This document shows positions 18,829-27,197 of a DNA stretch of 64,000 bases, piece after piece. The DNA comes from Kitasatospora phosalacinea. GTDB taxonomy: Bacteria > Actinomycetota > Actinomycetes > Streptomycetales > Streptomycetaceae. A model generated the notes under the pieces. It ran no database searches. It saw only the letters and a program-made list of their open reading frames with translations, and was not told the origin of the DNA. Position numbers and translations under genes: made by a program. Numbering within the stretch: the stretch's first letter is position 1; each line of letters starts with the position of its first letter. The stretch spans positions 62,001-126,000 of the forward strand of contig NZ_BSSA01000005.1 in the NCBI RefSeq assembly GCF_030268885.1, read 5' to 3'.

Positions 18829-19698
18829 ATGACCAGCACCGACACCGCCGCCGCTTTCGTCCCCGCACCCGCGACCGCCTACCAGGGCGACATCGCCCGC
18901 TACTGGAACAACGAGGCCCGCCCGGTGAACCTGCGCCTGGGCGACGTCGACGGGCTCTACCACCACCACTACGGCATCGGCGCGATCGACACCGAGTCCC
19001 TCGGCACCCCCGAGGACAGCGAGTACGAGAAGAAGCTGATCACCGAGCTGCACCGGCTGGAGTCCGCCCAGGCCGAGGTGCTCCTCGACCACCTCGGCCC
19101 GATCACGCCGGACGACACCCTGATGGACGCGGGCTGCGGCCGCGGCGGCTCGATGGTGATGGCCCACCAGCGCTTCGGCTGCAAGGTCGAGGGCGTCACC
19201 CTCTCCAGCACCCAGGCCGACTTCGGCAACCGCCGCGCCCAGGAGCTCGGCATCGCCGACCACGTCCACTCCCGGGTCTGCAACATGCTCGACACCCCGT
19301 TCGCCAACGGCCAGATGTCCGGCTCGTGGAACAACGAGTCCAGCATGTACGTCGACCTGCACGACCTGTTCGCCGAGCACGCCCGGGTGCTCAAGGTCGG
19401 CGGCCGCTACGTCACCATCACCGGCTGCTGGAACCCGCGCTACGGCCAGCCCTCCAAGTGGGTCTCGCAGATCAACGCGCACTTCGAGTGCAACATCCAC
19501 TCCCGCCGCGAGTACCTGCGCGCGATGGCCGACAACCGCCTCGTCCCGCAGGCCGTCATCGACCTGACCCCCGACACGCTGCCCTACTGGGAGCTGCGCG
19601 CCACCTCCTCGCTGGTCACCGGCATCGAGGAGGCGTTCATCGAGTCCTACAAGGACGGCTCGTTCCAGTACGTGCTGATCGCCGCCGACCGGGTCTGA
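18829..19698 (+). CDS. gppmt: Geranyl diphosphate 2-C-methyltransferase
   Basis: 289 residues. SAM-dependent methyltransferase of the cyclopropane-synthase-like superfamily, with motif I LMDAGCGRGGSMVMAHQRF and later GGRYVTITGCWNPRYG. It adds a methyl group to C2 of GPP to give the substrate of the cyclase just upstream. ARYWNNEARPVNLRLGDVDG-like sequence at the N-terminus and SRREYLRAMADNRLVPQAV near the end are typical of GPPMT. ATG 18829 is preferred to a TTG two codons earlier. Only 27 bases separate it from the cyclase, so the two are co-transcribed. Confidence 0.94.
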   Translation: MTSTDTAAAFVPAPATAYQGDIARYWNNEARPVNLRLGDVDGLYHHHYGIGAIDTESLGTPEDSEYEKKLITELHRLESAQAEVLLDHLGPITPDDTLMDAGCGRGGSMVMAHQRFGCKVEGVTLSSTQADFGNRRAQELGIADHVHSRVCNMLDTPFANGQMSGSWNNESSMYVDLHDLFAEHARVLKVGGRYVTITGCWNPRYGQPSKWVSQINAHFECNIHSRREYLRAMADNRLVPQAVIDLTPDTLPYWELRATSSLVTGIEEAFIESYKDGSFQYVLIAADRV

Positions 19699-19843
19699 CA
19701 CCCCGCCCGCCCCGCCTGCCCCGCCTGGTCCCCGGCGCCACCCGGCCCGGGGATCAGTCGCGTCCGGCTGTCGACGTCGGCCGGTCGGTGCCCCGGTGCC
19801 ACTTCGTGCTCCCGCACCGGGGCGCCGGCCCGAGAAGCATCCA

Positions 19844-19909
19844 GTGACCTACCGCCGCACCCACGGCGTCCGGTGCTTCCACGGCCGCTACCCGATCGGC
19901 GACGACGAG
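19844..19909 (+). pseudogene. IS630-family transposase fragment
   Basis: About 22 codons read TYRRTHGVRCFHGRYPIGDD, a stretch recognisable from Streptomyces IS630-type transposases (TYxRTHGVRxFHGxYxxGDD). No DDE residues and no terminal repeats are visible, so this is a scar. The rest of 19699-19953 contains nothing I can support. Confidence 0.5.
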
Positions 19910-19953
19910 CTCCGCGGCCCGAGGAACCCGGCGAACCTCCTCCGGTCACAGGA

Positions 19954-20475
19954 TCACTCGGCGTAGGGGTTACCGCCGAGCCACGTGGTGCCGTCGATCA
20001 GTTCGCGTGCCGCGTCCAAGTGTCCGCTGTGGCAGGCGACTTCGGTGAGCACGTGGATCAGGACGCGCCGCACGTCAGGCAGTCGCCAGGTCGGCCAGAA
20101 CTCCACGGGCCAGGCCGCCGGCTCCTGGTCGAGCGCGGTGGCCGCGAGCACGGCGTCCGCGGCCGTGACGGCTGCCCGGTAATCGGCGAGGACCTGCTCG
20201 GCGCTCATCCCCTCGGGTACGGACCAGTGCGCCTCCGCGCCCGCAGTGAGCTGTCCGGCCACCTCCGGATCGCCCGCGATCACCCCGAGGAACCAGAAGC
20301 GTTCGACGTCCACGGTGAGGTGGCGCAGCAACGCCAGACAGCTCCAGCCACTGGGCAGGACCGGCCGCCGCAGATCGTCTTCCGACAGCCCTTCGAGAAC
20401 TCCGATGACGTGATTGCGCTGATGGTCAAGGGCGTTCTTGAGGGCGTCGAGTTCGGCGTTCACCGCACGGGGCAC
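19954..20475 (-). CDS. DinB/DUF664 family protein
   Basis: 173 residues from GTG 20475; a GTG at 20463 is equally possible. Four-helix DinB-like fold: ALKNALDHQRNHVIGVLEGL, GWSCLALLRHLTVDVERFWF, then LIHVLTEVACHSGHLDAARE with the metal-binding histidines in the first, second and last helices, and the usual end GTTWLGGNP. Actinobacterial members are thought to be metal-dependent thiol (mycothiol) transferases, but the substrate here is unknown. It is monocistronic. The 333 bases upstream (20476-20808) hold no gene or clear signal. Confidence 0.82.
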   Translation of the reverse strand: MPRAVNAELDALKNALDHQRNHVIGVLEGLSEDDLRRPVLPSGWSCLALLRHLTVDVERFWFLGVIAGDPEVAGQLTAGAEAHWSVPEGMSAEQVLADYRAAVTAADAVLAATALDQEPAAWPVEFWPTWRLPDVRRVLIHVLTEVACHSGHLDAARELIDGTTWLGGNPYAE

Positions 20476-20808
20476 AGATCGCCGAGGCGTTCCAGGGCCC
20501 CGCCGGCCATCTCTCCCGGCTCTCCTGTGGTACCTGTCGCACTCGTCATACCGCGCCTCCGGCCTCCTGCGGATCATCTGCGGCCTGGACGCTACACCGG
20601 GGCTACGACAACACCTGGCCGAGCACGTGCGAGGCGCTCGCCCTGCGCCCCTCACCAGCAGGCCCCCGAAGCCGCTCGTCGCCACGTCGCCCGGCACCCG
20701 CCAACCCGGCGAACGTCGCCGGTCGGAGCACCGGCAGGCGACGCCCGGGGCAGGCGGCGTGGAACCTGCCGCCTGCCCGGCGGCACCGGGCCGACGCTGG
20801 TGGGTGCG

Positions 20809-21609
20809 TCAGCCCAGGTCGTACACGGCGGTGACCGGCGCGTGGTCGGACCAGCGCTCGGCGTGGGTGGCGGCGCGCTCGACGCGGGCCCCGGCGCAGC
20901 GGGCGGCGAGGCCCGGGGTGGCCAGGTGGTAGTCGATGCGCCAGCCCGCGTCGTTGTCGAAGGCGCGGCCGCGGTAGGACCACCAGGAGTAGGGGCCGTC
21001 CTGGTCGGGGTGCAGGCTGCGCAGGACGTCGACGTAGCCGTGCTCGTCCAGGACGCGGGAGAACCAGGCGCGCTCCTCGGGGAGGAAGCCGGCCTTCTTC
21101 TGGTTGGCCTTCCAGTTGCGCAGGTCGGCCTCGCGGTGGGCGATGTTCCAGTCGCCGCAGACCAGCACCTCGCGCCCCTCGGCGGCGGCGCGGGCGCGCA
21201 GTTCGCCGAGGTGGACGAGGAACTCGGCCATGAAGCGCTCCTTCTCGTCCTGCCGCTCGGTGCCGACCTCGCCGGAGGGGAGGTACAGCGAGGCGACGGT
21301 CAGGCCCGGCAGGTCGAGTTCGGCGTAGCGGCCGGAGGTGTCGAACTCGGCGGAGCCGAAGCCGATCCGGGTGGCGTCGGGGGCGCGGCGGGAGAGCACG
21401 GCGACCCCGGCCCGGCCCTTGGCGGCGGCGGGCGCCCAGACCGCGTGCCACCCGTCGAGGCGGGCCAGCACGTCGGCGAACTGCCCGGCCTCGGCGCGCA
21501 CCTCCTGCAGGCAGACCACCTCGGACTTGGTGTCGTCGATCCACTCCAGGAAGCCCTTCTTGGCGGCCGCCCGGATCCCGTTGACGTTGATCGTCGTGAT
21601 GCTTTGCAC
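20809..21609 (-). CDS. xth: Exodeoxyribonuclease III
   Basis: 266 residues from GTG 21609. Endonuclease/exonuclease/phosphatase fold with all family motifs: TINVNGIRAAAKKGFLEWI, VVCLQEVRAE (catalytic Glu), VASLYLPSGE, VCGDWNIAHREADLRNWKAN (Asp/Asn), WWSYRGRAFDNDAGWRIDYH and the final SDHAPVTAVYDLG (Asp-His). It removes nucleotides from 3' ends and cuts at abasic sites during base-excision repair. Length is normal for XthA. No good ribosome binding site precedes the GTG, but the alignment of the N-terminus to the family favours it over longer frames. It stands alone. Confidence 0.93.
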   Translation of the reverse strand: MQSITTINVNGIRAAAKKGFLEWIDDTKSEVVCLQEVRAEAGQFADVLARLDGWHAVWAPAAAKGRAGVAVLSRRAPDATRIGFGSAEFDTSGRYAELDLPGLTVASLYLPSGEVGTERQDEKERFMAEFLVHLGELRARAAAEGREVLVCGDWNIAHREADLRNWKANQKKAGFLPEERAWFSRVLDEHGYVDVLRSLHPDQDGPYSWWSYRGRAFDNDAGWRIDYHLATPGLAARCAGARVERAATHAERWSDHAPVTAVYDLG

Positions 21610-21704
21610 GGAGCGAGGGTACCGGTTCGCCCCGGAAACCCGGCATTCCGGGCGAAGCGGGGCGCCATACCGGGTCGGCGGGCGATCCGCAAGGAACCCC
21701 GCCC

Positions 21705-21741
21705 ATTGGTCTTGACCATCTCCCGGGGCACCCCCTACTGT
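21705..21741 (+). promoter_or_regulatory. Promoter overlapped by a DasR-like operator
   Basis: ATTGGTCTTGACCATC (21705-21720) is close to the DasR-type dre consensus (ACTGGTCTAGACCACT). It contains the -35 TTGACC (21712-21717). An 18-bp spacer leads to -10 TACTGT (21736-21741). A repressor bound here would block the promoter of the following gntR gene. Confidence 0.62.
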
Positions 21742-21817
21742 CACTTACTGCAAAGACCTTTAATAAAGAAGGACGGATAAAGCCCGCCTCCCCCACCTGC
21801 CGAAACGGGGAGTCGCG

Positions 21818-22618
21818 GTGGGCCTGTCGTCCCTCAGGGTGGAGGACACGGTGGGGCAAGGAACGCTCGCGGCAGTGGCGGAGCCGAAGTACTGGCACCT
21901 GCGCACGGTGCTGCTGCGCACCATGGACACCGAGTTCTCCACCGGCCAGGTGCTGCCCAACGAGCGCGAGCTCTCGGCGCGCTTCGGCGTGGCCCGGGCC
22001 ACCCTCCGGCAGGCGCTGGACCAGCTGGAGCTGGAGGGCCGCCTGGTCCGCCGCCGCGGCATCGGCACCCTGGTCGCCGCTCCGCGGGTCGGCATCCAGG
22101 TCGCCGGGCGCGGGTCCGCCCGCTCCGGCGCCGTCCACGGCGGCCAGGACTGGAAGGTGGTGGACTGCACCACCGGCCCCGCCTCCGCCGCGCTGGCCCG
22201 CACCCTCGGCCTCACCGAGGGCGACCAGGTGCACACCGTCCGCCGCCTGCGCACCGTCCAGGGCGTGACGGTCGCCGTCGAGTCGCTGCACGTCCCCTCG
22301 GCCGCGCTGCCGCACCTCGCCGTCGTGGTCGACGACAACGACCGCGCCCGCGGCGTGCTGCGCCAGCTGGAGCGGGTCGGCGTCGACGGCGAGTCCCGCT
22401 CGGTGGAGCTGGGCGTCGCCGAGACCGCCGAGGCCGCGCTGCTGGAGCGCCCGCCGGGCACCCCGGTGCTGGTGGTCACCACCCAGTACGCCGCGGCCGG
22501 CCGGCTGGCGGCGGTCGCGGTCTCCACCTACCGGGCCGACACCTGCAAGCTGACCTTCGGCGAGTCCGGCGTGGCCGTCAAGGTCGCCGCCGACGTCAAG
22601 GCCGCCGCCGTCTCCTGA
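21818..22618 (+). CDS. GntR-family regulator (HutC-like, UTRA domain)
   Basis: 266 residues from GTG 21818 with GGGGAG upstream. Winged helix-turn-helix at about 25-90 (LPNERELSARFGVARATLRQ, ALDQLELEGRLVRRRGIGT) followed by a UTRA effector domain (about 105-255: ARTLGLTEGDQVHTVRRLRT; VAVESLHVPSAALPHL). UTRA domains bind sugars or other small ligands. The dre-like site over its own promoter suggests autoregulation or control by DasR, the GlcNAc-responsive GntR regulator. No sugar genes are adjacent, so the target pathway is unknown. The 40 bases before the gene are AT-rich with a CTTTAATAAAG palindrome. Confidence 0.84.
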   Translation: MGLSSLRVEDTVGQGTLAAVAEPKYWHLRTVLLRTMDTEFSTGQVLPNERELSARFGVARATLRQALDQLELEGRLVRRRGIGTLVAAPRVGIQVAGRGSARSGAVHGGQDWKVVDCTTGPASAALARTLGLTEGDQVHTVRRLRTVQGVTVAVESLHVPSAALPHLAVVVDDNDRARGVLRQLERVGVDGESRSVELGVAETAEAALLERPPGTPVLVVTTQYAAAGRLAAVAVSTYRADTCKLTFGESGVAVKVAADVKAAAVS

Positions 22619-22725
22619 CGCCCCGCGGCGATCGGCCGACCCCGACTGACGACCCGTCAGACCCGTTGTCCGCGCCCCCGGTTACGCTCCTTCCCACGGA
22701 CGGGCGGTGGACAGGGGGCGGCACC

Positions 22726-23397
22726 ATGACCGAACAGGCGGAGCAGGTCGGACAGGCCGGGTCGGCGCAGTCGCCGGACCACGGCCGGGCGCTCACCGAG
22801 CGGGCCCTCGCCCGCGTCCGGGCCGACCCGTCCCGCCTGGTGCTCGACCACGACCGGTTCGCCGGCCCGTGGGTCGAGGGCCCGCTCCGCCCGCGCCCCG
22901 ACCTGACGGCCTTCCCGAGCGGCCACCCGCTGCCGCCCAGCCTGCGCGCCTGGCTGGCGTACGACAGCGGCATGCTGGAGCGCCACGGCTGGTTCGACCG
23001 GAGCGGCGCCCTCGCGCCGCGCACCCTCGGCGAGATCGCGGTCGAGGAGTACGGCGAGCTGTGGGGCTCCTGCTTCGAGCCGTTCTCCGCGCTGTTCGGG
23101 GAGTGCTTCCTGCTGCCCGGCGGCTCGGACTCGCGCCGGGTCCTGTCGGTGGGCCCGTACGGCGAGCGCGACGAGCTGGGCGAGTACCCGGTGTTCGCGC
23201 TCGACGTCGACGACCTGCCGTACGCCGTCCTGATGCACCCGGGCTTCGACGTCTACCTCGCCGAGACCGCGGGCGTCCTGCCGTCCGACGGCCGCCCCGG
23301 CTACGACCGGCTCAGGCACGACCCCCGGTACGCGGCCCGGATGCGGGCGCACGCCCGGGGGCGGCTCAGGGGCGAGTACGAGCTGCTCTGCCTGTAG
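22726..23397 (+). CDS. Conserved-type hypothetical protein, SMI1/SUKH-like
   Basis: 223 residues; ATG 22726 follows AGGGGG. A middle section, LPPSLRAWLAYDSGMLERHG, then CFLLPGGSDSRRVLSVGPYG and EYPVFALDVDDLPYAVLMHP, recalls the SMI1/KNR4 (SUKH) fold, in which a small acidic protein covers a partner, but key SUKH residues are not convincing. No signal peptide or membrane segment. It stands between the gntR gene and a convergent ROK gene. The fold suggestion is inference; no function is assigned. Confidence 0.6.
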   Translation: MTEQAEQVGQAGSAQSPDHGRALTERALARVRADPSRLVLDHDRFAGPWVEGPLRPRPDLTAFPSGHPLPPSLRAWLAYDSGMLERHGWFDRSGALAPRTLGEIAVEEYGELWGSCFEPFSALFGECFLLPGGSDSRRVLSVGPYGERDELGEYPVFALDVDDLPYAVLMHPGFDVYLAETAGVLPSDGRPGYDRLRHDPRYAARMRAHARGRLRGEYELLCL

Positions 23398-23426
23398 CGG
23401 TCAGCGGTCAGCGCGCGACGGGCCGG

Positions 23427-24581
23427 TCAGCGCGCGGCGGGCGGGTCGACGGCGAACAGCTGCTCCTCGACGTGGTCGAGGGCGACCCGCAGCGCGCCCA
23501 TCGCGACCACGTCGGAGCCGAGCGCGGCGAGCGCGACCTCGGGGGCGCGCAGCGTGTAGCGGGAGAGCTGCTCGCGCAGCGGCTCCAGGACGCCGTCCAG
23601 CCCGGCCGCCCAGCCGCCGACCACGACCAGCTCCGGGTCGAGGGCGAGGACCAGCGCGGTGACGTCGTGGACGAGGCGGCCCAGGAAGCGGTCCATGGCG
23701 ATCTGGGCGACCTGGTCGCCCTCCCGGGCGAGCCGCAGGACGCGGGCCACCGCGGCCTCGTCCAGCGGGTCGAGCGGCTTGCCGGTGGTGGACAACAGCC
23801 GTTCGGGGGTGGCCTGTCGGCCGAGCAGGTGCAGCGCGCCGATCTCGCCCGCCGCGCCGCCGTGGCCGCGGTGCAGCCGCCCGCCGATCAGCGAACCGGC
23901 GCCGGGGCTGAGCCCGGCCATCACGAACACCACGTCGCCCTTGCCGACCGCCGCGCCCTTCCAGTGCTCGGCGATGGCGGCCAGGTTGGCGTCGTTCTCG
24001 ATCACCACCGGGCAGCGGAAGGAGCGGCGCAGCCGGGCGCCGAGGTCGAGGCCGGTCCAGCCGGGCATCGCGGTGCCGAGCCGGACGGTGCCGTCGCGGT
24101 CGACGATGCCGGGGGTGCCGACGGCGACCTCCCACAGGCTGTCGCGGGAGACCCCGGCCTTGCGCAGCACCTCGGCGACGGTGGTGCGGACCAGGGTGAG
24201 GCGGTCCTCGGCCTCCAGCGCCTCGTCCACCGTCTTGGCGTGGCTGGCCAGGACCTCGCCCGCCAGGTCGGCCAGCACGACCCGCAGGTCGTGGACGCCG
24301 ATCTCGATGCCGAGCACGTGCCCGGCTTCGGCGCGGAAGCGGAACCAGCGGGCCGGGCGGCCGCGTTGGCGCCCCGCCTCCTGGACGTGCTCGACCTCGG
24401 CGACCAGCCCGGACTCCAGCAGCCCCTCGATCACGCCCTCGACGGTCGGCCGGGACAGGCCGGTGTCGCCGACGAGCTGGGTGAGCGTGACGGCCTGCCC
24501 GTCGCGCAACGACCGCAGGGTGACCGCCGCGTTGATGCGCCGCAGCAGTGAGGAGTCCCCTCCGGTGAGCCGGTCCGTCAA
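23427..24581 (-). CDS. ROK-family transcriptional regulator
   Basis: 384 residues from TTG 24581, chosen because GGAAGGG lies 8 bases upstream; no ATG or GTG suits the homology. N-terminal helix-turn-helix (SLRDGQAVTLTQLVGDTGLS, RPTVEGVIEGLLESGLV) and a ROK sugar-kinase-like domain with DLAGEVLASHAKT, GTPGIVDRDG, VIENDANLAAIAEHWKG and HGGAAGEIGALHL. The usual zinc-binding Cys cluster after the GHG/GEIG motif is absent. Such proteins repress carbohydrate genes and sense sugars. No transporter lies beside it. Upstream sequence 24582-24911 carries no gene. Confidence 0.86.
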   Translation of the reverse strand: MTDRLTGGDSSLLRRINAAVTLRSLRDGQAVTLTQLVGDTGLSRPTVEGVIEGLLESGLVAEVEHVQEAGRQRGRPARWFRFRAEAGHVLGIEIGVHDLRVVLADLAGEVLASHAKTVDEALEAEDRLTLVRTTVAEVLRKAGVSRDSLWEVAVGTPGIVDRDGTVRLGTAMPGWTGLDLGARLRRSFRCPVVIENDANLAAIAEHWKGAAVGKGDVVFVMAGLSPGAGSLIGGRLHRGHGGAAGEIGALHLLGRQATPERLLSTTGKPLDPLDEAAVARVLRLAREGDQVAQIAMDRFLGRLVHDVTALVLALDPELVVVGGWAAGLDGVLEPLREQLSRYTLRAPEVALAALGSDVVAMGALRVALDHVEEQLFAVDPPAAR

Positions 24582-24911
24582 GTCGCTGCCCTTCCGCTTC
24601 GCGCGACTGCCCTGGCGCGCGGTGCCGTGGAGCGCGGTGTCGCCCCTCCCGCCGTGGTCGGGCGGGTGCGGGCCCGCGCGGAGCCGCCGCCCGCGGACCG
24701 GCACTGTGGGGTGCCGCGACCTGGGCGTCTGCCCGGATCGTACTCGCGCGGCCCGCGGCGGGGCGAGCGTTTCCGCAGCTCATAACGGCTTCGGTATCGA
24801 AACGGTACGTCGCCCGTGACCGCGGGGTGACCCGTCGGCGACGGTGCCGCGGTGCGGCCGGGCCGGTCACCGGCTCCGGGCGGCCGATCACTGGCCCTAG
24901 GCTTGGGTGCC

Positions 24912-25592
24912 ATGGGGAACAACACCACCGCGGTGCGTCAGCCCGCGCCCGCCGACACCGAGTTCGTCCGGGCCCACACCGCTCCCGGGCCGGTGCCGTT
25001 CGTGCCGGAGGTGCGGCTGCGGATGGCGCAGGACGCGATCGCCCTGTGGGAGACCACCGAGCGGGACCGCGGACGGGAGGGACTGCCGCCGCCGTTCTGG
25101 GCGTTCCCGTGGGCGGGCGGGGTGGCGGTGGCCCGGTACGTGCTCGACCACCCCGAACTCGTCCGCGGCCGCCGGGTGCTGGACCTGGCGGCGGGCTCCG
25201 GCCTGGTCGCCGTCGCGGCGGCGCTCAGCGGCGCGGCCGCGGTGCGGGCCGCGGAGATCGACGCGTACGCGGTCGCCTCGATCGCGGTGAACGCGGAGCT
25301 GAACGGCGTCGCGGTGGCGGCCGAGTTGGCCGACGTGCTGGACGGCGACGGCGCCCCGGACGAGGTGGTGCTGGCCGGGGACGTCTTCTACGAACGCGCG
25401 ATGGCCGCCCGCTTCCTGCCGTTCCTGGAGCGGGCCGCCGCCCGGGGCGCGACCGTGGTGGTCGGCGACCCCGGACGGGCCTACCTGCCGCGCGAGCGCT
25501 TCACCGCGCTCGCCGAGTACACCGTCCCGGTCGCCGCCGACCTGGAGGACGCGGCCGAGAAGGCCACCACGGTGTGGACGCTGAGCGGCTGA
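24912..25592 (+). CDS. Class I SAM-dependent methyltransferase (PrmA/ETFBKMT-like)
   Basis: 226 residues. Motif I VLDLAAGSGLVAVAAALSGA is followed by the acidic strand end AEIDAYAV and VVLAGDVFYERAMAARFLPF. PPPFWAFPWAGGVAVARYVL upstream is characteristic of the protein-lysine methyltransferase group related to ribosomal L11 and electron-transfer-flavoprotein methyltransferases. The substrate is probably a protein lysine, not determined here. No RBS of note. It converges on the secreted protein gene with only 7 bases between stops. Confidence 0.8.
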   Translation: MGNNTTAVRQPAPADTEFVRAHTAPGPVPFVPEVRLRMAQDAIALWETTERDRGREGLPPPFWAFPWAGGVAVARYVLDHPELVRGRRVLDLAAGSGLVAVAAALSGAAAVRAAEIDAYAVASIAVNAELNGVAVAAELADVLDGDGAPDEVVLAGDVFYERAMAARFLPFLERAAARGATVVVGDPGRAYLPRERFTALAEYTVPVAADLEDAAEKATTVWTLSG

Positions 25593-25599
25593 CACCGCG

Positions 25600-26385
25600 T
25601 CAGGTCTCGGTCGGCCGCGGTGCGGGCGGGCTGACGGACGCCGAGGGCGGGGCCGACGGGGGTGCCGACGGGGGTGCCGACGGCGGGACCAGGCAGGTCG
25701 GGCCGGGCGAGGAGGCGCTCGTCGACGGGCTGACCGGGGGAGTCGTCAGGACGGTGGCGGAGCCGGTGGCGGTGGCGAGGGCGGCGCTCGGGGTCGGCGG
25801 GCCGGACCGCGGCGAGCTGGGCGGCGCGCCGGTCATGTCCGGGCAGGCCGGCAGGCCGGTGCTGCTGTCGTACAGCGACACCCGCTGCACCTGGTAGGGC
25901 CCCTGCCCGTACCAGCCGTGGAAGTACACGGTGAGCGTCCGGGTCGTCCCGCTGGTGCGGACCACGGTGTGCAGCCTGGTCCGCTCCGCCCCGTCGGCCC
26001 ACAGGTAGGTGCTCTCGACCTCGTTGCCGGTGACGCCGACGAAGGCGTCCGCGCCGGAGACGTCCGCCGTCAGGTCGTAGCTGGTGTACGGCCGGACCGC
26101 CACCTGCTGGCTGCACCCGGCGAAGTCGTACCCGCCGGGGCGGCCCTCGACGCCGTGCTCCAGGCGGCGGACGTCGCCGTCGCAGGTCCAGTTGTCGGCC
26201 AGCGGCTGCAGGAACGAGCCGTCCCGGACGGCCTCCTGGGCGGCCGCGGCGCTGCCCGTGCCGAGCAGGGCGAACCCCGCGGTGGCGGTCAGCAGCGCGA
26301 AGGAGACGAGGGCGCCGAGCGGGACGCGCTCACGGTGACGGCGGCGGGGGCAGGGGTGGGGGTGGTGGGGCAGGGGTGCACGCAT
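25600..26385 (-). CDS. Secreted carbohydrate-binding-like protein with Pro/Ser tail
   Basis: 261 residues; ATG 26385 with CGGAG upstream. A signal peptide (about 20-50, LGALVSFALLTATAGFALLG and AAAA cleavage region) precedes a beta-sandwich of about 125 residues: SFLQPLADNWTCDGDVRRLE, YTSYDLTADVSGADAFVGVT, TRTLTVYFHGWYGQGPYQVQ. This is like CBM4/9-type jelly rolls. The last 80 residues are Pro/Ser/Thr-rich with PPSAPPSAPPSAP repeats and no cell-wall anchor. It may be a sugar-binding surface or extracellular protein. No partner gene is adjacent. Confidence 0.68.
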   Translation of the reverse strand: MRAPLPHHPHPCPRRRHRERVPLGALVSFALLTATAGFALLGTGSAAAAQEAVRDGSFLQPLADNWTCDGDVRRLEHGVEGRPGGYDFAGCSQQVAVRPYTSYDLTADVSGADAFVGVTGNEVESTYLWADGAERTRLHTVVRTSGTTRTLTVYFHGWYGQGPYQVQRVSLYDSSTGLPACPDMTGAPPSSPRSGPPTPSAALATATGSATVLTTPPVSPSTSASSPGPTCLVPPSAPPSAPPSAPPSASVSPPAPRPTET

Positions 26386-26657
26386 GCCGGCTCCGGGTGG
26401 GGGAGGTGGACGGGCAGCGGTGCGAGGGAGTGAGCACACCATGGGGGATGTCGCGGGCGCGCGTCAAGACCGGGTAAAGCCCGTTTCCGGTCCGCCGACG
26501 GCGGTGGGCGGGTGGGTGGTTGACGGACCGTCAGGAGCCGATCGGGGGTGGCTGGCGAGAGCGCTGCCCGGCGACCGGACGTGACCCCGGCGGCCCGGCG
26601 GTCCTGGGGAGGGAAAGCGTTGGCGGGGCCGCTGACCTGCCTGGTAGGAACGGACGC

Positions 26658-27098
26658 ATGAACGAGTACGAACTGCGGGCCGCGCGCCCCGAGGACATCG
26701 ACGCCGTGCTGGCCTTCTGGGCCGAGGCCGCCGAGGGCACCAGCATCAGCGACGACCGGGCGGGCGTGGCCCGGCTGCTGGAGCGCGATCCGCAGGCGCT
26801 GATCCTGGCCGAGCACGAGGGCGCGATCCTCGGCACCGTCATCGCGGGCTGGGACGGCTGGCGCTGCCACCTCTACCGCCTCGCCGTCCACCCCGCCGCC
26901 CGCCGCCGCGGCATCGGCACCGCCCTGCTGGACGCCGCGCACGCCCGCTTCACCGCGGTCGGCGGCCGCCGGGCCGACGCCATGGTGCTGGAGCACAACG
27001 AACTCGGCCGGGCCGCCTGGCAGGCCGCGGGCTACGGCCGCGAGGACCAGTGGCGCCGCTGGACCAGGCCGCTGGACGGCGCCGCCGGTACGGCCTGA
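26658..27098 (+). CDS. GNAT family N-acetyltransferase
   Basis: 146 residues; ATG 26658 with GGTAGGAA upstream. Complete small GNAT fold: RAARPEDIDAVLAFWAEAAE, LAEHEGAILGTVIAGWDGW, LAVHPAARRRGIGTALLDAA (acetyl-CoA loop) and ELGRAAWQAAGYGREDQW. It is close in pattern to RimI-like single-domain enzymes that acetylate small amines or protein N-termini. The acceptor is unknown. Monocistronic, upstream of a DUF6000-like gene with 99 bases between. Confidence 0.87.
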   Translation: MNEYELRAARPEDIDAVLAFWAEAAEGTSISDDRAGVARLLERDPQALILAEHEGAILGTVIAGWDGWRCHLYRLAVHPAARRRGIGTALLDAAHARFTAVGGRRADAMVLEHNELGRAAWQAAGYGREDQWRRWTRPLDGAAGTA

Positions 27099-27197
27099 CC
27101 GAGGTCGGCCCGGGCGTCCGCCCCAGCAGGCCGTCCGGGAGGAGCGCCGGGCGGAAAAGCGCTGGGCGGTGCGGTGCGCACCGGCCAGGATGCGGGC

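Noticed and set aside
19844-19966. 40-codon ORF as a functional small gene
   Set aside because: Its start matches the inside of IS630 transposases and the rest is unrelated, so it is a scar.
20463-20549. Start of the DinB-like gene at ATG 20549
   Set aside because: That ATG is in another frame and its short reading frame ends at 20460-20465; GTG 20475 fits the fold.
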